From Nostoc sp. NIES-4103 (lineage in GTDB: Bacteria > Cyanobacteriota > Cyanobacteriia > Cyanobacteriales > Nostocaceae), in contig NZ_AP018288.1 in the NCBI RefSeq assembly GCF_002368335.1, forward strand, positions 238,391 to 302,390: 64,000 nt of DNA, in the 5' to 3' direction. Positions 52,704 to 60,006 of the stretch are shown in pieces. The notes beneath the pieces are model-generated. The model was not told the DNA's origin. It ran no database searches and saw only the letters and a program-made list of their open reading frames with translations. The translations under genes and the position numbers were made by a program. Position 1 is the first letter of the stretch, and each line of letters opens with the position of its first letter.

Positions 52704-52836
52704 ATTTGTCGCAAAATAAGCTAAATAATCGGCGAAACCGAACCACAGAATGCATTTAAAATGATTTAACTAAAACAGTTAAACAGTAAACATTACAAGG
52801 ATTTGAGCTACTTTAGGCGTTATTGAGCGACAATTT
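52704..52836 (-). repeat. 133-bp inverted-repeat element ATTTGTCGC, upstream of the heme-oxygenase-fold gene
   Basis: Left end ATTTGTCGCAAAATAAGC; right end in complement ATTGTCGCTCAATAACGC. Read on the minus strand it has CCTAAAGTAGCTCAA distal and TTATTTAGCTTATTTTGCG proximal to the gene, the same order as 47586-47716. The middle is unrelated between the two. Confidence 0.75.
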
Positions 52837-54596
52837 CAATGCCTTGACTGAACTTGTTCGGATATTGGTAAACTCAGAGCTTGTACTTAGCCCTAGAAAT
52901 TAAAAATGCTAGTTGCTATCCTTGGAGAACCCGAAGGAGTACAAGTCACTTGCAGCAAACACGAGCAAGGGTTATAAAATATATTGCTTGATACTATGAA
53001 TGCTCAAATGTGCTACAAATCTATCCAGCCAGGCTCAATCAATAGCTAGGCATCAATACATCTGTGCAAGTTCATCATTGCATTCAAAAGTATTCAAATA
53101 ACAGAACAGCAGCTTTGAAGTAGAAATTCTTGCCCTAGCCGTGGTGAAATTCAGGAACTAAAGATTTTGTTGCCTTGTTCACTAATCATGCCACGAATTT
53201 TCGTCAACTTTAGTTGATTGACAGATAAGCTGTTACGCATTTAAGTTGCGTAGTTACTCATGAGGGTTGTCCAGAGTCAAGAGTCAAAAGTCCAAGTTCA
53301 ACCTTGACTCTGGACTGTTGACCCTTGACGACCTAAACAACCAAATATGCAATTTAGACGCGCATCAGCTTACTAGTTGCAAATTAGTGTGCTAGTTTGA
53401 CAAAACTTTAGCAACTCAAGATAAGAAACTTAAGCAAAAGTTAAATTGCTTTGCTGAAACTTATGTAGCTTTCAATGAAATTATCAAATATTTATTCCTA
53501 AAGTAATATATCATTAGATAGATGGCAATCTTTTACATAAGTGCAAAAAAACTTTTACTTGTACGAATCGGCTTACCTGCCTAAATTTATTTATGGAAAA
53601 AAGTTTTTCCTTGTTTGGATTAGCGAGATTCAAAAAGAGGTTATTGGTAATTCTGGATTCTTCTTCAAGTAAAAATATGTCTAAATTATGTTGACAATAA
53701 CTTTGGTCAATGATAATAAACAATCACATTTATCATTTGACTTACTTTTTTTAGTCCAAAGTAACATCTACAGCAAGCCCAACGTTATAGTCAGTCGCTT
53801 ATGGTAACTGAGGTGGAAAGTCTCCGTGCTGATTCACGCAAAGCGTTTACGCTTGAAGGGTTGTCAATAAGTAGGCGTTAATGCAATCTTTGCAATTTGA
53901 TTGATATGGAAACCTGATTTTTGACAAAGTGCGATCGCTTGTCCCTAACTAGAGGCTTGATCATATTTGTCTATGCTGTACGCACAACAAAGTGATTTCC
54001 ACAATTTAGTTAAACTTAAAAAAGTTAGCTAATCTGTTATCTGAATTTTCAAGCAGCTAAAAACCGCTTCAGCTAAAACTTTGCACCAACAACAGCTAGA
54101 AATTACCAAGTTTTCCCTTAAATTTTCTATCTTAACTGGTTAAAACTAACCTAGAAATACAAAATTGTACACAGCACCCTTAAGAGATGCACTAGCTTTT
54201 TGGGTTGTCTACCACTAACTTACCGCGTTATGTCCCCCCTGTATCAGCAGGGGGCTTTATCTCAATTTTTAATGGTTGCTATATATACACATTCAAATCA
54301 ATGATGCTCCTACCTTTTGACTTTTTCAGTAAGAGTCGTAACGTTAGCACAAGCTAAGCTACTATGAACAATCTGTCATACTCAACCTAAACAACATAAT
54401 AGCATGTCTCACAAAAAAAAGTTAAAACTTTCTAAAGAATTTCGTCTATATCTGTTTATGTTTGTTTGATAACAGGCTCACTACTTACCATTCTTACCAA
54501 CTTCAACTCTGATAACAATTGGGTGAAATCTGCTGGCAATGCGATCCACAAACTATTCAGTAGTATCTTATACCAATAATCATTTAGAGGCTTGAA
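52837..54596. other. Gene-poor region of about 1.8 kb
   Basis: No convincing gene on either strand. Contents: a perfect 12-bp inverted repeat GTCCAGAGTCAA (53269-53280 with 53304-53315); a hairpin CCCCCTG/CAGGGGG (54235-54241 with 54248-54254) followed by CTTTATCTCAATTTTT, which has the form of a plus-strand terminator although no gene precedes it; scattered HIP1-type sites. A 69-codon minus-strand stretch (53514-53723) is A+T-rich and lacks a ribosome site. An untranslated RNA ending at 54254 is possible but not shown. Confidence 0.5.
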
Positions 54597-55163
54597 ATGA
54601 CTAATCGAACTAAATACTACAATAATCTGTCTGCTGATTACTCCAAGCCGGAGCTAGTTTCTAATGAACTAGCAGTAGAACTACTCACAGATGCAGAAAC
54701 ATACATGTCTTTACGCGAAGATAACTTGCCTCAAATAACTCTAGAATACAGCTTAGAGCAAGTGGAACGAGAGAATAAAAATTGGTGGCCAGCTCACTGT
54801 GAAGCGTTGCGACAAGGACGGGGAGATATTTTAGCAGGTGAATACGCCGATAGTCTTGTCTATTTCTGTGCTGACGGGCCTTTTTATGGTAGAACTGCGG
54901 CAATAAATAGAGAAGTAAATTGGTGGGCGATTCTTACTCAACCAAGTGTAACAATAGCATGGCCAATTGTGATGTTCAATCATGAAGTCGTCTACTCTCA
55001 ATGGAATTGTTTCGACGATGAAACAAATGAAGTAATCGCCAAAGGAAACGAGACTTTACTTCGACGTGGCCATAGAGGTGGATGCTACTTAAAATGCGAG
55101 CAACTTAACTTTTCTCGCCATGTTTATGCCTCTGATCAATTACTGTATTGGATCAGGCGTTGA
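54597..55163 (+). CDS. NTF2-like protein (nuclear transport factor 2 superfamily)
   Basis: 188 residues. After an unusual N terminus (about 60 residues) it shows ENKNWWPAHCEALRQGRGDI, EYADSLVYFCADGPFYGR, WWAILTQPSVTIAWPIVMFN and GNETLLRRGHRGGCYLK, a conserved block of a SnoaL/NTF2-fold group with many Trp residues lining the cavity. No signal peptide. It is the seventh SnoaL/NTF2-fold gene in the window but belongs to a different subgroup from those at 15-30 kb. The AraC-type regulator is 136 bases downstream, so the two may be functionally linked. Confidence 0.8.
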   Translation: MTNRTKYYNNLSADYSKPELVSNELAVELLTDAETYMSLREDNLPQITLEYSLEQVERENKNWWPAHCEALRQGRGDILAGEYADSLVYFCADGPFYGRTAAINREVNWWAILTQPSVTIAWPIVMFNHEVVYSQWNCFDDETNEVIAKGNETLLRRGHRGGCYLKCEQLNFSRHVYASDQLLYWIRR

Positions 55164-55299
55164 GTAAATCAGTTATCAGTTGACAATGAAAACTTATCAA
55201 TAATTGCCAAAAAAATCTTACTAATAAGTGTAATTTCTCTGCAAACTTAACTGATAATTGATTTCGCATAAGGAATATTTATATTCCACTCAAACTCAG

Positions 55300-56025
55300 A
55301 TGTATGTGATAGAAGAAAGCAGTTTATTTAGCACAATCAATCGAGATCAAGTGATGGACTCTAATTACTTACTCAATGGCATGGACTCTTATAACGTTAA
55401 CATCGCTATTGATACAGCGATATTAACACGTTTTGAAAAGTTCTTACTTCAATCCCAACCTTTGTTGAGTAGCGTTTTCCGGTTTATAGAGACAAATTAT
55501 AAGCATTCGATTAGTCTTAGAGAAGTAGCTGAAGCCGTTAGCCGCTCTCCCGCTTACCTGACTGACCTTGTACGAAGAGAAACTGGAAAAACAGTGCTTT
55601 GTTGGATTGTTGAGCGCCGCATGGCTGAAGCGCGCCGTTTGCTCCTGGAAACAGACCAGTCGGTAGAACAGATTGCTGAAGCAGTCGGCTATTTTGATAG
55701 ACGCCATTTTGGTCGTCAGTTTCTCCGAATCCACAATACAACTCCGCAAACATGGCGAAGATTGCATCGAAGCAAGAGCATACCACGTTGGCAAAGAGTC
55801 ACACAAAAAGCAAGCTCAAACGAATTTATCAATCAGGAAGCTACTACTGTGACTTTTGCAGAAGCTCAACGGTTGCAAGCCTGTATCCAAGAAATTACTG
55901 CGATTTTTAATAAGAATACTGTTGCTAATGAAGTACTTATGTTACAAAGTGAAAATGGTTCTATTGCCAAAATAGACAATAGTTCAATACAGATCACCTT
56001 AGTACCTGCTTCCGAATCGTGTTGA
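55300..56025 (+). CDS. AraC-family transcriptional regulator
   Basis: About 241 residues. The DNA-binding domain lies at about residues 60-165, with both HTH motifs: ISLREVAEAVSRSPAYLTDLV (first) and SVEQIAEAVGYFDRRHFGRQF (second), then the TPQTWRRLHR end of the AraC signature. The N-terminal part is only about 50 residues, too short for a usual cupin ligand domain, and a C-terminal segment of about 75 residues (TFAEAQRLQACIQEITAIF) follows the DNA-binding domain; this layout is unusual. The start is uncertain: ATG 55300 is used, but an upstream TTG at 55258 is in frame. Target genes unknown; the NTF2-like neighbour is one candidate. Confidence 0.82.
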   Translation: MYVIEESSLFSTINRDQVMDSNYLLNGMDSYNVNIAIDTAILTRFEKFLLQSQPLLSSVFRFIETNYKHSISLREVAEAVSRSPAYLTDLVRRETGKTVLCWIVERRMAEARRLLLETDQSVEQIAEAVGYFDRRHFGRQFLRIHNTTPQTWRRLHRSKSIPRWQRVTQKASSNEFINQEATTVTFAEAQRLQACIQEITAIFNKNTVANEVLMLQSENGSIAKIDNSSIQITLVPASESC

Positions 56026-56439
56026 AATAATTATAGACTTTTATTCAAGTCTATAACACCTATTTAGTATTCAAAATCAAGTTTCACAACTTGATTTTCT
56101 GAGGCTAGAGTAAATATTTTTTGCTCTTGTTTTCCTGTGGTTTTCAAGCGTTGCAGGATAAAAAAGCTCTGTAGATACTAATTTGCACAGTAATATTGCT
56201 CAACCTGATTTTAGTGACGCTACTTTGTTTCGGCAAACAGGTATTCATAACTGGACTGAAGAGTGATGATGCCAATTTTGAATGTCTGGAGAGCTTTGCT
56301 ACCTCACAGCTTTCCCAAGTACATACCTGGAATCGCGGGTTTTCTCAAGGCAAATAATTTGTTTCTGCTAGGGTCATAAGAGTCAGAGCTTGAGAGCAAT
56401 CAATCAACAATCAACAGTTAACTCTCAATAACGGCTCAT

Positions 56440-56613
56440 ATGAAAAATTGCCCTTGCTGCTCTCATAGACTTTTACAACAGATTAATAATAATCAGGTGT
56501 ACTGGTTCTGCCGAACCTGTTGGCAAGAAATGCCTTTACTGGAAGAAGATAATTCTATTACAGAAAAAGCTGTCAGCTTAGTCAGGTTTAGCAAGATGAG
56601 AGCTAAAAGATAA
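56440..56613 (+). CDS. 57-residue zinc-ribbon protein
   Basis: Four Cys in two knuckles, NCPCCSHRLL and FCRTCWQEMP, form a zinc ribbon with a Tyr-Trp-Phe stretch before the second knuckle. This short family (CPxC...YWFCxxCxQEMP) recurs in cyanobacteria, often near regulators, function unknown. It has a third N-terminal Cys (CPCC). No strong ribosome site is seen before the ATG (ATAACGGCTCAT), but the coding pattern and motif are clear. Single gene, between the AraC gene and a tandem repeat. Confidence 0.78.
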   Translation: MKNCPCCSHRLLQQINNNQVYWFCRTCWQEMPLLEEDNSITEKAVSLVRFSKMRAKR

Positions 56614-56916
56614 TTGAAAAGATAAAAAATATTTTTGCTCAGGAGGACAGTTGATTAAATCAAAATAAGTTAATTAGTAATCCCCAGGATCAACCTCAAA
56701 AAAAGTAATACTGTTATTGCAATTTACAATGTGCAATAGCTTACTTTAACAGTTATAGCAGGAGGCAGGAGGCAGGAGGCAGGAGGCAGGAGGTAAAAAC
56801 CTTACTGTTACTGTCATTGACGATTTTAAAATGTCCTAATCTATGATTCGACTGCTATAAAAGGTTTGAATACAGATTAAAAAACTAAAATCAATTGATG
56901 ATGCAGGAAGAAAATC
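56614..56916. repeat. Spacer with a CAGGAGG heptanucleotide array
   Basis: Five perfect 7-base units CAGGAGG at 56759-56793. Nothing else recognised in this 300-base spacer. The array repeats a Shine-Dalgarno-like word, but it is 120 bases from the next start. Confidence 0.8.
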
Positions 56917-57720
56917 ATGGATAGTTTCACAAATTGGAGACAATTGCATTGGACTGAATATGGTGCAGAACTTCTCGGAACTACGTTTAATCTCTTTGTG
57001 GGATTTAGTGCAATTGTCTTCAATTTTGGCAAAGGCTTGCCGATGGAGGCCCTTATACCTAATGAAAGTATGCGTTTATTAATTACAGGACTGGTATTTG
57101 CTGGAAGTGGGTCATGCTTTGCAATTTCGCCATTGGGTAAACTGAGCGGATCTCACCTCAATCCCTGTGTATCGCTGGCATTCTGGGCACAAGGCAAGAT
57201 GCATCAACATGACATAATTGGGTACATTATTGCACAGTTGCTCGGTGGAATTATCGCGGCTAGCACAGTGGTGGTTATTTGGGGAAAATACGCTACTAGT
57301 GTCGCGAATGCTATGACTTTACCTGGTAATGGTTACCCTCTTTGGTACGTATTTGTGGCTGAGGTTACCATAACTTTTCTGCTGGTATTGTCTATCTTTA
57401 TCTTTTTAAGTAGTCATCGACTAATGCGCTGGACACCTTTAATGACATGGATTCTAATAGCAACAATGGTTTGGTTAGAAGCACCCATCTCTGGCACGAG
57501 TCTGAGTCCTGCACGCAGCATTGGGCCTGCTTTAGTTTCATGGTCTTGGAAATATCAGTGGCTTTACTGCATTGCTCCACCAATAGGGGCAATACTTGCT
57601 GTAGCCACCTTTCGACTGCTTGCTATGGGTGAGCGCGAAATTTTGACAGGCAAGCTTTTTCACGTTCCTAATTATCGTTGTATTTTCAAAAATGTCAAAG
57701 TCCCCCATAGTCTTAATTAA
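56917..57720 (+). CDS. Aquaporin/MIP-family channel with altered NPA boxes
   Basis: 267 residues, six predicted membrane helices plus two half-helices. First box: GSHLNPCVSLAFW (Asn82-Pro-Cys); second: GTSLSPARSIGPALVSW (Ser197-Pro-Ala-Arg200), so both boxes depart from NPA, with Ser replacing the first Asn of the second. The conserved Arg of the selectivity filter (SPAR) and the Glu of helix 1 (YGAELLGTTFNLFVG) are kept. MIP channels pass water, glycerol or small neutral solutes; the altered pore makes the substrate unpredictable. GGAAG lies about ten bases before the ATG. The next gene is a short-chain dehydrogenase 217 bases downstream. Confidence 0.85.
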   Translation: MDSFTNWRQLHWTEYGAELLGTTFNLFVGFSAIVFNFGKGLPMEALIPNESMRLLITGLVFAGSGSCFAISPLGKLSGSHLNPCVSLAFWAQGKMHQHDIIGYIIAQLLGGIIAASTVVVIWGKYATSVANAMTLPGNGYPLWYVFVAEVTITFLLVLSIFIFLSSHRLMRWTPLMTWILIATMVWLEAPISGTSLSPARSIGPALVSWSWKYQWLYCIAPPIGAILAVATFRLLAMGEREILTGKLFHVPNYRCIFKNVKVPHSLN

Positions 57721-57794
57721 CTAACAGCACCAAATATTACACACAAAAAGTATAGAAAATAGTGCATTTTTATGCTTTTCATCTATACAAACCC

Positions 57795-57813
57795 AGAAAA
57801 GAGTTAACTCTTT
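57795..57813 (+). terminator. Possible terminator after the channel gene
   Basis: AAAAGAGTTAACTCTTTTTT palindrome-plus-T-run, 75 bases after the stop. The stem has no proper loop (GTTAAC centre), so moderate confidence. Confidence 0.4.
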
Positions 57814-57838
57814 TTTATGCACTTCAATTTTATAAAAA

Positions 57839-57896
57839 ATAAGGAAAAGAAGATATAGTGTCATTCCTTGACAAGACAACAATCTTCTTTCCTTAT
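57839..57896 (+). promoter_or_regulatory. Long stem-loop just upstream of the SDR gene
   Basis: ATAAGGAAAAGAAGAT (57839-57854) pairs with ATCTTCTTTCCTTAT (57882-57896), one bulge, 27-base loop. It ends 41 bases before the start codon at 57938. It could be a 5'-leader control hairpin or a bidirectional terminator. Confidence 0.5.
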
Positions 57897-57937
57897 AGAC
57901 CTGAAAAGACATGTCACTATTTCACAAGGAGAATCCT

Positions 57938-58705
57938 ATGAAACTTGAAGGTAAAGTAGCTTTAGTAACTGGTAGCAGCCAAGGAATTGGTCAAGCTATT
58001 GCAGTGCGCCTTGCTGAAGAAGGCGCAGACATCATAATTGACTACCGCAGTCATCAAGAAGGCGCTCAAGAAACTCTATCTAAAGTAGAATCTACGGGAC
58101 GCTCTGGTTTGATTGTTAAAGCAGATTTAGGTGTGGTGAGTGAAGTTCGCCAATTGATTCAAGCAGGCATCCAACACTTTGGCAAGTTAGATATTTTAGT
58201 CAATAACGCTGGTATTGAGAAGAATGCTTCTTTTTGGGACGTAACAGAAGCAGATTATGATGCAGTGCTTAATGTCAACCTCAAAGGTGTATTTTTTGCA
58301 ACACAAACTTTCGTGCAACACCTGATTGAGACTAAACGGACTGGAAAAATTATCAATATCAGCTCGGTGCATGAAGAACTTCCATTTCCACACTTCACTT
58401 CTTACTGTGCGAGTAAAGGTGGAGTCAAAATGATGACACGTAACTTAGCTATTGAATTGGGGTCCCTGGGAATTACGATCAATAACGTGGCACCGGGAGC
58501 AATTGAAACGCCTATTAATACTCGTCTTTTGAACGACCCAGAAAAATTAAATGCCCTACTCAAAAATATTCCACTGAGTCGCTTGGGTCAGCCGCAAGAT
58601 GTAGCTTCCTTGGTCTGTTTCCTAGCCTCAAATGATGCTAACTACATAACAGGCTCGACTTTCTTTGTTGATGGCGGATTGCTTTGGAACTATCAAGAGC
58701 AATAA
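57938..58705 (+). CDS. Short-chain dehydrogenase, glucose-1-dehydrogenase type
   Basis: 255 residues. NAD(P) motif TGSSQGIG (11-18), Asp64-like in KADLG, NNAG (89-92), Ser in ISSVHE (142), Tyr156 and Lys160 in SYCASKGG, and GAIETPIN. The C terminus (ITGSTFFVDGGLLWNY) is the usual 'TG-x-x-x-x-VDGG' end. The best-known close relatives are Bacillus glucose 1-dehydrogenases, but this assignment is by general resemblance. ATG at 57938 has AAGGAG at 57926-57931; an upstream in-frame ATG (57911) lacks one. Followed by a hairpin and then a lactonase-like gene, compatible with sugar oxidation. Confidence 0.85.
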   Translation: MKLEGKVALVTGSSQGIGQAIAVRLAEEGADIIIDYRSHQEGAQETLSKVESTGRSGLIVKADLGVVSEVRQLIQAGIQHFGKLDILVNNAGIEKNASFWDVTEADYDAVLNVNLKGVFFATQTFVQHLIETKRTGKIINISSVHEELPFPHFTSYCASKGGVKMMTRNLAIELGSLGITINNVAPGAIETPINTRLLNDPEKLNALLKNIPLSRLGQPQDVASLVCFLASNDANYITGSTFFVDGGLLWNYQEQ

Positions 58706-58735
58706 TGCCATTGCCAAGATTGAGCTAATAGATAA

Positions 58736-58782
58736 AGACCTTTGAGAAAAGCGATCGCTGATTGTTGCTCTCTTAAAGGTCT
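58736..58782 (+). terminator. Hairpin after the SDR gene
   Basis: AGACCTTTGAGA (58736-58747) pairs with TCTTAAAGGTCT (58771-58782), one mismatch; the loop holds GCGATCGC. A T-run (GTTTTTG) follows after about 13 bases. Confidence 0.5.
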
Positions 58783-58887
58783 GTTATGTAGCTGTTTTTG
58801 CCATCCATCAACTCATGGGTGAAAACTAATGGACAAAACAGCGATCGCGATCGTTGCCAAAACTACGATTATTAGCGCTACTGAATT

Positions 58888-59973
58888 ATGGAACAGACCA
58901 GCACACATAAGGATTTTCCTATAGTAGGAAAAATCACTACTTTCATATTCATCTGTGCAAAACTACTGCTGCTAACCTCTTGTAGTTCTACCAAGTTAAA
59001 TGTGTCATCGAACTTGTCCGATGCAGCAACCTTGACCACAGATAAGTCTGGTGCAGCTAATTTGTCTAATACAACACTGCCACCAGCGCATATGATCAAG
59101 CCAGTGGAGATTTTGAGAAGCCAAAAATACTCTGAAGGAATTGTCCTAGACCATGAAAGCAACCTCTACTTCTCTCAAACCAAAGCTGGAACTATTACGG
59201 TTTTACCTCCCAATGGTACTGCTCGAATTTGGGCTGAAGTTGAAGGTGCTAACGGACATAAAATTATGTCCGAAGGTGTTCACATTGTCGCAGCCAAAAA
59301 CTCGGTTGTGAAGCTAGATGCCAATGGTCAGATTTTAAAAGTGATTGCAAGGGAATTTAACGGCAAACCTCTAGAATATCCCAACGATATCACCCTTGAT
59401 CGACAAGGAGGATTTTACTTTACTGACTCCGGCAACGCAAATCCCCAGACTCCCAATGGTGCAGTTTACTACGTATCTGCAATAGAGAAAATAAACCAGG
59501 TTGCTAAAGGATTAGCCTTTGCCAATGGCATTGTCCTCACCCCAGATAACAAGCGCCTGTTTGTTGCCGAGAGCAATAAAAATCGGATTTTAGAGTACAA
59601 GGTGTTGTCGCCAGGAAAGGTAGAATTTCAAAAAGTGTTTGCTGAACTCCCTGTCAAACAGGGAAAACAGATCGATAATAAGCCTGACGGCATTTCCCTA
59701 GATACACAGGGAAATCTTTACGTGGCTCACTACGGCATGGGTCAAGTGCAAGTCCTCAATCCTAAAGGACAACTGCTGCGTCAATATTCTAGTGGCAACC
59801 TCACCACCAGCAACATTGCCTTTGGTGGTCAAGACTTGACATCTCTGTTCGTCACCGGTGGCGTGCAAACCGAAGAACGTCAGGGAGGCATCTTCCGCTT
59901 AGATTTGGGGGTGCGTGGGTTAGACATTCGCCCCAGTAACCAAGTTACTACTTCCATGAACACAGAGAGTTAA
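58888..59973 (+). CDS. SMP-30/gluconolactonase-type lipoprotein
   Basis: 361 residues. N-terminal lipoprotein signal: hydrophobic ICAKLLLLT followed by the lipobox L-T-S-C with Cys32 as the lipid-bearing residue, then a Ser/Thr-rich spacer. The mature part is a six-bladed SMP-30-like propeller: SEGIVLDHESNLYFSQTKAG, YPNDITLDRQGGFYFTDSGN, FANGIVLTPDNKRLFVAESN and KPDGISLDTQGNLYVAHYG; Glu, Asn and Asp at these blade starts are the metal ligands of the family. Sugar-lactone hydrolysis is the usual activity. It is anchored at the membrane surface, unlike most homologues. 33 bases separate it from the glucosidase gene, so they form an operon. Confidence 0.85.
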   Translation: MEQTSTHKDFPIVGKITTFIFICAKLLLLTSCSSTKLNVSSNLSDAATLTTDKSGAANLSNTTLPPAHMIKPVEILRSQKYSEGIVLDHESNLYFSQTKAGTITVLPPNGTARIWAEVEGANGHKIMSEGVHIVAAKNSVVKLDANGQILKVIAREFNGKPLEYPNDITLDRQGGFYFTDSGNANPQTPNGAVYYVSAIEKINQVAKGLAFANGIVLTPDNKRLFVAESNKNRILEYKVLSPGKVEFQKVFAELPVKQGKQIDNKPDGISLDTQGNLYVAHYGMGQVQVLNPKGQLLRQYSSGNLTTSNIAFGGQDLTSLFVTGGVQTEERQGGIFRLDLGVRGLDIRPSNQVTTSMNTES

Positions 59974-60006
59974 AAATTAGCATAGACATTAGAAAACAGT
60001 AAAACT

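Noticed and set aside
47586..52836. Idea that the TTGTCGC elements are ends of a Tn7-like/CAST transposon
   Set aside because: Only one inverted pair per element, 131-133 bp apart, with no transposase, TnsB/TnsC or Cas gene between; interpreted as MITE or regulatory module instead.
53514..53723. 69-codon minus-strand frame in the gene-poor region
   Set aside because: No ribosome site, low-complexity A+T composition, and no recognisable fold; too weak to list.
57839..57896. Riboswitch upstream of the SDR gene
   Set aside because: A single stem-loop without the conserved core of any riboswitch class I know; kept only as a possible leader hairpin.
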